Origin: Aradus depressus
Lineage: Eukaryota; Arthropoda; Insecta; Hemiptera; Aradidae
Reading direction: 5' to 3'
DNA: 64,000 nt
NCBI GenBank assembly: GCA_963662175.1
Contig: OY759219.1
Location: forward strand, 42,665,675 to 42,729,674
The notes under the pieces are model-generated. The model made no database searches and was not told the DNA's origin. It saw only the letters and a list, made by a program, of their open reading frames with translations. This document shows positions 42,772-53,689 of the stretch, one piece after another. Within the stretch, counting starts at the first letter, position 1. Every line of letters begins with the position of its first letter. The translations under genes and the position numbers were made by a program.

Positions 42772-43110
42772 TAGGTAGGTAGCTCAGTGGTATGTGTTCT
42801 TGCCTTTTGAGCTCAAGATCGTGGGTTCGAAACCGGACCGAGGCCCTTATTTTATTTTATCTGGGAGGTAAAATAAACATAAGCACGCCGTCCTTCGGAT
42901 GGGACGTTAAGCGATGTTCCCGAGCCTGTACGATGTCAGGTACTCGTTAAAGACCACTGACCTAGGTGAATAAATATTTAGGATAGGCAAAATTTAGGAC
43001 TCCCACAGTAGAGTCGGGCTCTTGTCCACCAGAGTGACGAAAGAGCGCTCTGGTAGTAGGCGATATGACCTCGCAGTTAAAGCCCGGGCATGAGTCATAA
43101 TAACTAATTA
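42772..43110 (+). mobile_element. tRNA-type SINE, near full length
   Basis: Head GTAGGTAGCTCAGTGGTATG, AAGATCGTGGGTTCGAAACC (B box), body CACGCCGTCCTTCGGATGGG, 3' end GCCCGGGCATGAGTCATAAT with AACTAATTA tail. Confidence 0.93.
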
Positions 43111-43411
43111 TAAGTATACATTTTGAGGGAAGTTATTACAATTTTAATCGCTATCGTCCCATCCGATGGACCACAGATAAAAAACCTAATGGCCTAAAGA
43201 TGGGCGTTGTCTGCATAATGGGTATTTTTGATAATTATATTTATTATCCGTTTTAATTTAAACAAAGACCAATAAATGGTTTTTAGTTTGAGGCACATCC
43301 AAAATATGAATTCTGCTTGAAAAATGTTTAGTCATTTTCCCATCATTATTGAACAGACACAACAGGAAAGCTAAGAACTATTTGTATCTTATATTTGACC
43401 AGAAACGGATA
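43111..43411. other. Spacer, nothing recognised
   Basis: A SINE scrap may be present near 43155-43190 (GTCCCATCCGATGGACC). No gene. Confidence 0.35.
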
Positions 43412-43421
43412 AAACCCAATT

Positions 43422-44023
43422 TTTTTTTTTTATTTATTTATTTACATATTCACAACGACAACATTTGTCACTAGTGATTGTGATAATGTGCTGTGGCAAG
43501 TGTGTCGCTGTACTGCTGAGGTACGTGACCGAAGAGGAGTCCAGGCTAGTCCTGGAGCAGGTCCCTCTGCCATGCCCGCTTTAGACGTCTTGGCGGATTT
43601 GTGGGGAGAGTGTTCGTGGATAATTGGAGAATAAGTGGATTGGCGTGATGATGGAGCTTGTCGTGAAAATTTTGATATCGTGTCTTGATAACAGAAGGTA
43701 CAAATGGGATGTTGAGGTCATTATGTAATATGAGGTTGGAAACGTAAAATGGGGCATTGGCAATGTGGCATAGTATGATGGATTGTAATGACTGAAGGCG
43801 TTGTATGTTTGATTTTTTGGCTGATCCCCATATCTCGATGCCGTAAGTCCAGATGGGTTTTAGTATAGTGTTGTAAATGTGAAGTTTGTTTTCAAGCGAT
43901 AATGTCGATCGTAGTCCAATTATTGATTTCAGTCGTCCAAATCCTCTTTTGAGGTCTGTGCGTTTCAGTCTGATATGAGTTGTCCAAGTTAAACGTCTGT
44001 CCAAATGAAGACCTAGATATCGG
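43422..44023 (-). mobile_element. Young 5'-truncated jockey LINE copy with TSD
   Basis: AAACCCAATT flanks both sides (43412-43421 and 44024-44033), and an A tail (T run on plus, 43422-43431) marks the 3' end. The frame from 44023 to the stop before 43546 is uninterrupted for about 158 codons: YLGLHLDRRLTW, GFGRLKSIIGLRSTLSLENK, YNTILKPIWTYGIEIWG, NAPFYVSN and RRLKRAWQRDLLQD. This is the C-terminal part of jockey-clade ORF2 after the RT core, with no catalytic YxDD. The intact frame and visible TSD indicate recent insertion. Confidence 0.9.
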
Positions 44024-44033
44024 AAACCCAATT

Positions 44034-45084
44034 AGTTTTAAAAATAAAAAATGCTGAAGAAAATTGAAGATAAAAGAAAATGGCCCCAGTTGAGATCGAT
44101 ATCGAGAGTTTGGAACCAGACTGGGGTCATTGCCAAAATAGGGGTCGAACCAGTCTGGGGTCATTGCCAAAATGGGGGTCATTGTATCCTCCATTGAGAG
44201 AATTCGTTATGGAGGGTCCACGTTAGAGTCGGGTCTCTTCTTACACAAATATCGTTAAATATCCATATCAAACGTTGAGAATCTCATTTGGCACATTTCT
44301 GGTTTTATACATCAACATCGAAAAGACAACAGTTAAAGAGCTAGGCTAGCTTTCATTTTATATTTTGCATCTCGTTCAATTATTTAGGACGTCACATAAT
44401 TTCATCAAAATTAGTTCAGTAGTTTTTGCGTCAACTTGTTACAAGCACACAGACAAACTGATATAGGGATAACAACTCTTATTGAAGGCTATCTGATATA
44501 GATAGGAATACGCTGTCTGTTTATTACCAACCATTTTGATACATCTTCAACAGTTTATGTGCCTAAATATTTTAACAATCACAATGTGTAGTAAATAATT
44601 TCAAAGGGTTCGAAGAGACAACTTCAAAAACATATGAATGTTTGTCTGATACTGGCGACAGTGCCACAAATGTACTCATCACACTTACTGCTATCTTACA
44701 ACATAAATGACATTTTATTATTTCATACAAAACCGACTTTCGAGATTGCCTTCATCATCAAGCTGTCTCATAAAACATTTTTTTCAAATATAACTATCAA
44801 AAATGTAAAAAGGAATTTAAAATTTCAGGGATAGTTCCCCATCTAAGTAACAACTGGCCCAGAATGTTTTTCCTGTTCCCTGGTGTCAATGTTTTATGAC
44901 AAAGATGAGGGTAACATCGAAAGCCGGCTAACATTAAATATTAAAATCTGTAAGAGGTCATATATTTATTTTCCATTCTCACTACGTAAGCCTTCTTTAT
45001 ATTATTTATTTGTTTTATTGCTGTTAACTTCCACATATTCTAACCTGAGCGGTAGAACAGCTGTTACCTTGCAAGTATATTTGT
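44034..45084. other. Unassigned region
   Basis: 44095-44190 has a local direct repeat (GGGGTCATTGCCAAAAT twice). Frames of 66-107 codons (44634, 44883) run into family A and have no recognised domain. No splice-bounded exon was found. Confidence 0.4.
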
Positions 45085-45520
45085 TTACTTCCCCAGCTAG
45101 TTACGTAATCGGTCAACAATTCGAAGCAGAGTTTTCAACGGAATTTCACGTTTTCCCCCATCAGATTTCAAATAAGAAAAAAAAATCTGTCTCTCTGTGT
45201 GTCTAATAACTGTCAATAGAATGAATGTATCGACACGAAATTTTATATGTATGACCAAATCCCCATAAGGACAACACCTATCGATTTTCAGTCAAATCGG
45301 CCAAAGAGGAGGGGGGGGGATTAACGGAGAGGCTCAATTCGAAAACCCTAACAACTGCCGATGTAATAATATTATCGACCCAAAATTTAGTTTGAGGTTT
45401 TAGGGGCCCCTATCAAAGTCAACTGTTGAATATTAGTGCAAATAGTCGACTGGATTAGGAGGGGGAGCGAAAAGTTAATTGATTAATTCGTTTTGGGGAA
45501 GTACATCACCAGTGATCAAT
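45085..45520 (+). repeat. Family A, one of the fullest forward copies
   Basis: Starts ACTTCCCCAGCTAGTTACGT and AATCGGTCAACAATTCGA, continues GTATCGACACGAAATTTTAT, CCCATAAGGACAACACCTAT, AAATCGGCCAAAGAGG, GGCTCAATTCGAAAACCCTA and ACAACTGCCGATGTAATAAT, and ends GGGGAAGTACATCACCAGTG. This approximates the family structure at about 430 bp. A second forward piece is at 45700-45840. Confidence 0.85.
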
Positions 45521-45879
45521 TTTTTTTTAATTTGACCTCACGAAACCTGTTCTCTAGGTTTTGAAGGTTCAATGATTGGTTAATGACATAGTCTGAATAG
45601 GTGCTCTTGAATAGGTGTTTGGACTTGGGCATCCAGGAGCATCGGACAGGTTGTTGCTGCCTCAGATGTGTCTCAGCACTACCTAGATTTTATTTCCCCA
45701 AATATATAAAGTATAGGGGAAGTTATTAAAAAATTCGGATTTTTCATATGAATTTCATGTTTTCCGACCTCTAGATTCCATGTCTGCCTGTGTGTCTCAG
45801 AAACTCCCGATAGAGTATCGACAAGAAATGTCACAGGGTTCTTGTTCGTCCTATGGTCCTAGGGCCGGCCCTCGGTGGG

Positions 45880-46040
45880 GGCAGGGGGGGCTAGGAGGTC
45901 GCCTCATATTTTATAATCTAATTAGGTGGACCAAAAGGGAGGCTGGGTAGAGTAGTAGTACTGAGCAAAGGGGAGGGGGAGGGGGAGGTTTCGAGGGTGT
46001 AAGTACGAGTAAGTGGGGGAGGGGGGGGGGGGGGGTAGTT
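45880..46040. repeat. Purine-rich low-complexity tract
   Basis: G-rich blocks GGGGGCAGGGGGGG, GGGGAGGGGGAGGGGGAGG and about 17 G at 46019-46035. Likely derived from the poly-G site of family A. Confidence 0.8.
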
Positions 46041-47080
46041 GTGTAGTTGTAGGCCTTTGTCTTACGTCCATCCTCTTCTTATCTTATCAAATAAGACCGA
46101 ATGCGTTGAGGAGGAAGGGTGGGGAGGCACGTGCCCCCCTCAGGTAGGCAGGCCCCTTACGTAGTGTGACCCCGAATAAATAATTGAATGAATAACAGAG
46201 GACCATTGACGAGGTGTATGACCCACCAAGGTTGCTACGACCTTCCAATCTCAACGTGATTTGGGCACCCGCTTTGTCAGTCTGCCAAAATTTGAATAGA
46301 CTGATTTTTTTGTCGGACGTATGTTTAGACAGGTTATCTTCAGATAAAATGATCCCTAAAAAAACAAAAAAAAAAAAAACAGGTACAATGTCCTCCAGGA
46401 ACTCAACAAGGGATCGTTCAAAGTCGACAAAATAGTTTTTTTTTTTGGAATCTAGGTCGATGACCTTAAAAGGAAACTAGTATAACAGGTGTCTGTTTGT
46501 GTGTTACTTATGGCATTCTTGTATCCGCAAATAAAATGTTGTATTAATTTGCTCAAGATCTTTCCCCTCCCAGATAAAAAAACCAAAAGACCTCGGCCAA
46601 GTTTCGAATCCGCGATCTTTGTGTCGATATATATTCATTTTATTTGGAGTTTCCACTTCCCTAGTAATATGTAGTATAGGATCAATGCAATCGTTCCGAA
46701 ATTCGATGCTATGTTTTCACTAGAATTTCACGTTTTAAGTGCAGTTCGAGTCAATCCTAAGTGGACCTAGGAACTTAAGCATTCAATACTCTTATCCCAT
46801 CCCTGGAAGCTCAACTGCAGAAGTCCTCATTTTTGCCTATCCAGGTTTAATTCGGATAGGAGACTTTAACGAATACCTGACATCATATTAGCTCGTTATC
46901 TCCAGGATAAAAAAAAACTGAGGTAGGTAAAAACATGTTATTCCAGAAACCCCTGAAGGAGGTTGATTTTGAGCCAAATCGGCCAATTGGAGTAGGGAGA
47001 CTAAGGGAGGGACTTTAACACAAATATCCTAATAACCGGCGACGTAATATACGCGAAATATTATATATATATGTTTATCC
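46041..47080. other. SINE and family A fragments in unassigned sequence
   Basis: 46560-46625 is a reverse SINE head scrap (CCTCGGCCAAGTTTCGAATC). 46780-46895 is a reverse SINE body scrap (TTGCCTATCCAGGTTTAATT, ACGAATACCTGACATCATAT). Family A pieces are at 46620-46740 and 46955-47068. No gene. Confidence 0.5.
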
Positions 47081-47431
47081 GAGGGCGCCAGTAGCTCAAT
47101 AATATGCGTGCTTGTCTTCTGAGTTCAAGATCGTGGGTTCTAAACTCGACAGAGGCCCTTAGTTTATTTTATCAGAGGGGTAAAATAAACTTAAGCACGC
47201 CGTCCTTCGGATGGGACGTTAAGCGATGGTCCCGAGCCTGCACGATGTCAGGTACTCGTTAATGACCCCTACTCTATGTGAATAAAAATTTAGGGTTGGC
47301 AAAATTTAGGACTCCCACAGTAGAGTCCCACACATGTCCACCAGAGTGAAAAAAAAGCGCTCTGGTAGTAGGCGATATGATCTCGTAGTTAAAGCCCGGG
47401 CATGAGTCAGAAAACCTAACCTAACCTATAT
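47081..47431 (+). mobile_element. tRNA-type SINE, full length, tail invaded by MITE
   Basis: Head GAGGGCGCCAGTAGCTCAAT, B box GGGTTCTAAACTC, body and 3' end as in other copies, tail CCTAACCTAACCTATA. ATATGTTTATCC is duplicated at 47069-47080 and 47690-47701, so the duplicated target encloses both the SINE and the following family K element. Confidence 0.9.
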
Positions 47432-47684
47432 CGTCGGCTGACAAGCAAAAGTGACTCAGTGCCAAGCACAACATTTTATGCAGCACTTTTTCCACCCGGA
47501 ATATTAAGAAGGTTTCTGCAGGCAAATTTAGAGATCATTATTTTGCTATTTTTAAATACTTTTTGGTTATAAATTGCATGTTTTACTCATTTTAATGTGT
47601 TCTATATTACTATTAGATGATTTTGCAACAAAAAACCAAAAATCCGTAAAATTGGAGTTAGTCACTTTTGCTTGTCAGCCGACG
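47432..47684. mobile_element. Small TIR element, family K, inside SINE tail
   Basis: 253 bp with perfect terminal inverted repeats of at least 24 bp starting CGTCGGCTGACAAGCAAAAG and ending with the complement. The AT-rich interior has no frame. It lies between the SINE tail and the SINE's right TSD, so it inserted into the SINE copy. Five extra bases (CGACG) follow its right end. Confidence 0.75.
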
Positions 47685-47701
47685 CGACGATATGTTTATC
47701 C

Positions 47702-48653
47702 AAGATCCCAGAAGGACAACCAACACTGAGTCGGCTCTGATTTTCGGCAGAAAGAAATGGAGTATCAACAACCCAAAAACTAATTAACACAAACATTTTT
47801 ACCCATAATGATATTTTCAGGCCGACTGTTTTGGCGGGAGAGCTAAAGTTAGTTAATTAATTCTGGCGGTTTGGATTCAAGGTTTCTTGGGAAAACAGAG
47901 ATGTTCCATGAAAAAACATACATAACTGCCCCTATACCTGTAAAGTAAAACGTAAATAAAGGTTCTAATGGGATCGGTAGAGACAATGAACTCTGGGGCG
48001 GAACAAAGCGTTATCTTATATAGGAAGGAAAACATAAGAGGAAGTGAATAGAAATAATAGGCTGGTGAATCACCGGCAATGTACTTCCCCAGAGACAATT
48101 ATAATAAACCAAGTGAGGAGCTATTTTTATCAAAAGTGAACATTTCTTTTGTAATATTTTTCAGGAACTAAACAAAACGAATAGCTTTTAACCTCGTGCA
48201 TTTTTTTTACACTTTTCTCCCTAAAATATTAAACACAACGCCACTTATATTATAGGTATAAAAAAAATGAGTTATCTTTTTTGTCATCCAGGTTATTCCA
48301 TGGTTTCAATTGGAGATGTGCTGTTTTGATAAAAAAATATGGAGATAAGTTTTGAAAAAAAAACTTTAAAACTTAATTTATTTTATTAGTGTGATTTTCA
48401 TTAATAAAATACGATTAGTACTAATGATCGACTAGTATGATTGAATATGATCATAATAATAATGATAATAATAAAGGTTTCTGATTTTGCACACGAAGAC
48501 AAAAAACCTAAAAACTTAATTTGAATTACAATAAAATTTTGATTTTTAATTGTTCAGAACGAAACGACTAGTGCTAATAATGGACTAGTATGATTGACTT
48601 AGAGGATTAAGTAAAAAAAGTAAAACAAAACAAAAAAACGTTTGCTGTCATTT
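47702..48653. other. Family A fragments and AT-rich sequence
   Basis: 47880-48100 is a reverse-type family A region (CCGGCAATGTACTTCCCC at the right). 48110-48650 is AT-rich with nothing recognised. Confidence 0.45.
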
Positions 48654-48884
48654 TTACACCTGGAGTTGTCGGCAGTCACAACTCTCGAGTTCCACGCCAT
48701 CTTCATGTTGTCCAGCATGCTGGGTTATATTAATGGCTTGCATGTACCATCTGAGCTCGGCCTGCTCGTGCCAGTTATCACCAAACTGTATTCTTAAAAG
48801 TTGGCCTACGTCACAAGGCGATTTCAGGAAGAAGAAGTTTTTCCTCGTTTCCTCCTCGATCCACGATTTAGTTCGGAGACACAT
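48654..48884 (-). other. Orphan exon-like frame with PLAT-like pattern
   Basis: 76-codon minus frame ending in a donor-like CTCCAG/GTGTAA. The middle reads NFFFLKSP, DVGQLLRIQFGDN and ELRWYMQAINI. That resembles the PLAT/LH2 beta-sandwich pattern (NF...D.F...DLG.L..IRI.HDN...WFL..V.I) of lipoxygenase-homology and polycystin-type proteins. No clear acceptor was found at the 5' side, and the neighbouring GC-rich block 48900-49080 may hold more of the same gene. Could be a host exon, an exon relic or chance. Confidence 0.3.
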
Positions 48885-49429
48885 TTGTCCATTTTAAACA
48901 GTTTTTATTCACGATAGAACAAGTTTGAACAGGCAAATTCAACAAGTTGTAATCGGAACCGCTCAGGAAACGTCGCCGCAACGAGTGGCGGAAAGGTGCG
49001 GACCTGCACGAGCGGCACCTATCGGTAGGGGTGGGGATCATACATGTGGTGATCATTCACAAAACATCATCCGAATGCCGTCTAGTGAGGAAACGGCATA
49101 AGCAATGGATGTAGGCTGTCATGTTATCAGGCCATGAAGAGAAGTACAGTTTAAAAAAAACAAACTACATTTAATGAAATATGGCTTTGGAAATGTTCAG
49201 TTTTGAAGGAAATTCGACACATTTTATTAGGGATGGAAATGTTCGGTCTTGAAAAAAAAGCCGGTTTTCAGATTACTTTTTAATAAGGAAATAATTACTT
49301 TTGACAAAAGAGGAGCACATAGCGTGGTGTAGAAGTGTATGAAGAAAAATAAACAGCAATAAAACGCATTTCGAAAAAAAGTGGAAATGTTCACTTTTGA
49401 TATAAAGCTTGTCAAGTTTCCTCTCTCAC
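48885..49429 (-). other. GC-rich patch then unassigned AT-rich sequence
   Basis: 48930-49030 is GC-rich (CGTCGCCGCAACGAGTGGCG). A 62-codon minus frame (48868-49056) and another open phase exist there, unrecognised. 49080-49429 shows nothing. Confidence 0.3.
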
Positions 49430-49620
49430 TCGAAACCCTTCAACACATTTGCATGATTTGGCTAAAAATATGTAGCTGTCTTGCTTATGGACTTCTGGAC
49501 TTAGAAATAAGTTTAAGTACCGTACTACTTCCCCAGCTTTACGAAGTATAGGGGAAGTTATGTAAGCTGTCAGAAATTCTATTCTGTTTTCCTAAATTTT
49601 ATGTTTGTCAATCGTCGGAT
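49430..49620 (-). repeat. Family A fragments
   Basis: Starts ACTCGAAACCCTTCAACAC and reads to ACTACTTCCCCAGCTTTACG, then a forward left end (AGTATAGGGGAAGTTATGTA). Text at 49425-49500 mirrors 30355-30430. Confidence 0.6.
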
Positions 49621-49629
49621 TCCAACACA

Positions 49630-50160
49630 ACACAAAACTAACACAACCATACCAAGGAATCTCACAACTTTATCCACTCATTAACCGAAACACCCCACTC
49701 CGCCCAAATTGCATCAAAATCTCATACACATAACTATTGCTCCCACTACTAACATATGGTTCAGTGCAAGCAAAACAGTAAAACGAAAATTACAATAATT
49801 TCAAAACAAAACACTCTGCATAGGTCTCAACGCACCGTGGTTCGTGAGAGGCAGTATAATTCATAAAGAGCTGGACATAGCTGCCATGGACACCGTCCTG
49901 CTATCTCTGACTGAGACGTTCCTCCAGAACCTGCCCCTCAGCCCTGGAGCTGTCCACTTCAATATTGGACAGCCCACCGCACATCGCCCATTGCCACCCA
50001 GACTCTCGCAGCACATTTTAGCTTGATTTTAGTTTTATTTATCATTATTATTATTTTTTATTTTATTTAAATTTTTTATTTTTATTTTTGTATTTTATTT
50101 TGTCATTTTTGTGAAAGGCATTAAAATGCCGGGCCAAAGCCAAATAAATTATTTTCTTTC
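49630..50160 (+). pseudogene. Jockey-type LINE 3' remnant
   Basis: Degraded ORF2 C terminus: an IWFSASKTVKRKLQ-like stretch, then LCIGLNAPWFVRGSIIHKEL and DIAAMDTVL, matching the jockey NAPWYVRN...IHRDL region. A short proline-rich end (QPTAHRPLPPRLSQ) and TAG/TGA stops follow. The 3' UTR ends GCATTAAAATGCCGGGCC and AAATAAATTATTTTC. Confidence 0.7.
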
Positions 50161-51039
50161 TTCTTTCCTGTCGGATTCCAAAAATATCCCTTCTTAGTAG
50201 TAGAATACTACTTTTAAAACCTCTACAATTTTAGTTGTACTCGATAGATTCGAATGAAACCAACTTTGTCGTGATAATAAGTAAATAAGAGTTATTTGGC
50301 GACCCCCTTTTTCTTTGGACAATTTGTTTAAAAACCAGGATGGGGTTCCTCCACAGATATAAAATATTGTACAGATTCTTTCATTCAGTCAGGAAGTACG
50401 AGTGTCGTGCTCACATTAACACAGACAGACAGGATATTATTTTATTCATTTTTGGATTTAGAGGATGAGAAAACACAAAATGTTGGTGAAAACTCGATTT
50501 GGAAATTCTGACTTGGTGGAGAGGAGAGTCTAACTTGACATGGCTACCTCCCCTAACCCTCTTGGAGTAGGATGACCTCGTTTCTTATCCAGACAGGGTG
50601 GTGGGGGGCTCGAGCCTCCTCCAGCGGTGAATCAGCAGTCGGCAGCTATAAATAGCGGTCCATTTGGCTGAGTTGGACAGGCTACGTCGCGAACTGTGTC
50701 GAAATATGTTAGGGGGACAGGGGGAAGTTGCACAACCGGCTATATGTCCTACAGTCTGAAGGACAATAGGCCAGTTCCTAAAATTAGCCGCATTGGGCGA
50801 GTTGAAGTAAGGCGCCACAGGTTTCACACTTGAACAGGAAAGATATGCGGTACAATGGTTTCCCGCGCCTTAGGAAGGCTCCGGAAGTCAAACAGACCTG
50901 ACTCAGGAAGGCTCCGGAAGCGGACGCAACCAACCATTCAAATCTCTCTTGACAAGAGTCAAGTCGAGTCAGGTCACCAGACAGTGACTCCGGGTACATA
51001 TAAATGTTTTCCGTCTCTCTCAATCCAAAAATGAGAGAA
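50161..51039. other. Family A piece and a GC-richer unassigned segment
   Basis: 50350-50510 is reverse family A. 50540-51010 is GC-richer, with AGGAAGGCTCCGGAAG repeated at 50873 and 50905 and overlapping minus frames of 80 and 79 codons. GCTATAAATAGCGG near 50644 looks like a TATA box but has no gene attached. Confidence 0.35.
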
Positions 51040-51560
51040 AAAAATGTTAATCACCGACAATACTTTCCCAGCACGAGTTAATCGATTAAACGTTCGCTCT
51101 TCCTCCAAACCAATCGATATTTTGCTAAAAATCAATATTTGACACTAAGAGGATTCTGAATCTTCATACTAAATTTTGAGTCGATACATTCATTACATCG
51201 GCAGTTAGAAGGGTTTTTGTGTCAGCTACTCTTCCTTGGTAAAAATCAATAGGTGCATATGGGTATCTGGATACGCATATAAAATCGTGTCGATACATTC
51301 ATATTATCAGGAGATATCGTGTCCAAACACACGTAAAACTTGAAATTCCAGTGAAAACTCAACATCGGATTTCTGACCGATTACAGAACTTAGCCTAAAT
51401 AAGTAAAGAAATATCTATCTGTGTGCCTGTGAACACGATAACTCCCGATAGAATGACTACATCGACACGAGATTTATTATGAGGATTCGGAAGTAGGTAC
51501 CTCAATAAGACACCTTTTGATGTTCAAACACATCCGGAAATTTGTTGCAGAGGGGGGGGG
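51040..51560. repeat. Family A, reverse copy then forward fragment
   Basis: 51045-51395: ACCGACAATACTTTCCCAGC, CGATACATTCATTACATCGG, AACATCGGATTTCTGACCG. 51410-51560 is forward and contains 16 G at 51551-51567. Confidence 0.75.
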
Positions 51561-52194
51561 GGGGGGGTTCTCCTGGGGAAGTACAATGCCGGTACTATGC
51601 TTCCGAGGGGGGACACATTTACTGCAAGTGAAGCATACAAGAACTGCACACAAAGTTGTCGGTCCTTCGTATTCTCCTTATAGCCAACAGCGATGCACTC
51701 ACTGTCTTAATGTCCTTAATGGCCTTTGGACTTCTCCTGAAGAGGGGAAAAAGACAAAAGATGAAAATGAACAGTATATAGGGCCCAATATGATCTCCAA
51801 GTCATTATGGGGAAGTTATTCTCAATTTATGAGCTTATAAATAAGGTTCTTACTACTAAAACCTTATAAAATGTATATTGACTATAAATTGGGAGTTGTG
51901 TCATTAATGTTCATTTTAATAGACACATATCGTCGTTAATCCTGAAAATTCTGCCTAAATAATAGAAATTATGTTTTACAGGAAGTTATATAACGTAAAA
52001 TTGTATGAATAACAGTTTACCAATAAAAAACTGCTTTTTTGTTTCTGAATGAATAGATGAAGTAAGCACTCGACAGGTTTTCCCAAATGATAGGCGATTC
52101 GAACGGCACAGATACAAGTCGGTTAGCGTAAGAATCAATGAAATAACGAGGTACGGTGGAGGTGGTCTCTTTTGGGGGCCATAGTAGCCGTGGC
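51561..52194. other. No gene recognised
   Basis: A 107-codon plus frame (51517-51840) runs from the G run into unique sequence and has no recognisable domain. The rest is AT-rich. Confidence 0.35.
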
Positions 52195-52330
52195 GGGCTA
52201 GAGCATAGAGCTTTGGTCGCATGGTCTCACCATTGTTTGCGGTTTCGAATCCCGTCCAGGAGTCAGTTTTATTTCGTAGATAGAACTCCCTCCTGGGGCC
52301 ATGGATGTTGTGAATAACTAGATAACACAG
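52195..52330 (+). mobile_element. Second-type SINE head
   Basis: GTCGCATGGTCTCACCATTG and TTTGCGGTTTCGAATCCCGT share their order and T-arm with 39845-39885 but continue into a different body (GATAGAACTCCCTCCTGGGG). Suggests a second tRNA-derived SINE family. Confidence 0.5.
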
Positions 52331-52365
52331 TGACATGGCTAATATGCATCGTACATGAGGCCAAA

Positions 52366-52706
52366 GAGGGCGCCGGTAGCTCAGTGGTATGCGTGCTTGT
52401 CTTCTGAGCTCAAGATCGTGGGTTCGAAACCCGACCGAGGCCCTTAGTTTATTTTATCTGGGAGGTAAAATAAACTTAAGCACGCCGTCCTTCGAATGGG
52501 ACGTTAAGCGATGGTCCCGAGCCTGTACGATGTCAGGTACTCGTTAAAGACCCCTACCCTAGGTGAAGAAAAATTTAGGGTAGGCAAAATTTAGGACTCC
52601 CACAGTAGAGTCGGGCTCATGTCCACCAGAGTGACGAAAAAGCGCTCTGGTAGTAGGCAATATGACCTCGTAGTTAAAGCCCGGGCATGAGTCATAAAAC
52701 CTAACC
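52366..52706 (+). mobile_element. tRNA-type SINE, full length, young
   Basis: A box TAGCTCAGTGGTATGCG, B box GGGTTCGAAACCC, full body, tail CCTAACC. TSD of 14 bp at 52352-52365 and 52707-52720 with one difference (CATGAGGCC / CATAAGGCC). Confidence 0.97.
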
Positions 52707-52754
52707 TACATAAGGCCAAAAAAAAAAAATTAATTAAAAAAAAAGCAGGCTTGC

Positions 52755-52985
52755 TTACTGGAATCTGGAAAGGGGCGGGGAGCTGACCAGCTCGCTCTTT
52801 GGGTGGGACGTGATCCTGAAAGACCTTTATCCTAGGTGAATAAACCAGGGTAGGATAAATTTAGGTATCCCAAAGTAGAATCGGGCTCATGTCCATCAGA
52901 ACGACGAAAAAGTGCTCTGATAGGGTAGGCGATATGACCTCTCAGTTAAAGCCCGGGCATGCATCACAATAATTAACAAATTCAA
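52755..52985 (+). mobile_element. SINE, degenerate 3' two thirds
   Basis: CTTTGGGTGGGACGTGATCC, ACCTTTATCCTAGGTGAATA and GTTAAAGCCCGGGCATGCAT with AATAATTAAC tail. Confidence 0.82.
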
Positions 52986-52997
52986 AGCGAAAGAAAT

Positions 52998-53243
52998 TTA
53001 TTGACTTTCATTAAATCTGGTAGACTGGTGGTCATCTCCGACGACTTTTATGGCCTCACCTTGAAGATTGTTCATAAACTGTGGCGATATCTGTTGTTGC
53101 ACAGACAAAGTAAAAGCATAACTATTTAGCGGATCAGTATATTTCCATGAAGGGATCACTTGCGGAACTCGCTTGCACACTGCAACAAACTGGCTGTCTC
53201 TCTCATCAATCAAGCCTCCCAATTCGTGCCTAGTATTGATTCC
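52998..53243 (-). other. Unidentified protein-like frame with poly(A) signal at stop
   Basis: 82 codons open after a stop, no upstream ATG in frame. It reads LGGLIDERDSQFVAVCKRVP, PSWKYTDPLNSYAF, and ends QSTRFNESQ-stop at 52998. The TAA lies in CAATAAATT, so AATAAA overlaps the stop. Composition is protein-like rather than repeat-like, but I cannot assign it. It may be the last exon of a gene or part of a mobile element; CAGGGCGTCCCACTTTAAAA at 53257 looks like a transposon end. Confidence 0.25.
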
Positions 53244-53689
53244 TTCTTATACAGGGCGTCCCACTTTAAAAGGTCAAACAATTGGTCTAACCTATTTTTA
53301 TTACTTCTTACCAAATTTATACAGAACTTTTTACGTACAAAGTACTACACAGAACTCATATTATACCAAGTATAAAGGAATTTATGTAATCGGTCAGAAA
53401 TTAGATGCGGAGTTTTCATAGGAATTTAATGTTTTTCTGAGAATTTCGAATTATATTTCTTTCTATTGTAAATAATGTTTGGGAACTGATTTTTATATCC
53501 TAATATTAAAGGAAACTTGTACAATGTTTTCATGTTCAGCCTAAATGAAGTTTCTACTAAATAAAATTCTATAAGAAATATATGTTCATCCAGAATTAGT
53601 AGATATGTCTGAATCAAATCATGAGAAATAAAAAAAATAATAAAACAAGAAATATACTTATATAAAAAAACATAAGAAGAAAAGTTGCG
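53244..53689. other. No gene recognised
   Basis: 53360-53425 is a forward family A left-end fragment (GTATAAAGGAATTTATGTAA). The rest is AT-rich. Confidence 0.4.

Noticed and set aside
51517..51840. 107-codon plus frame
   Set aside because: Begins in a family A fragment with a poly-G run; no domain, no splice signals.
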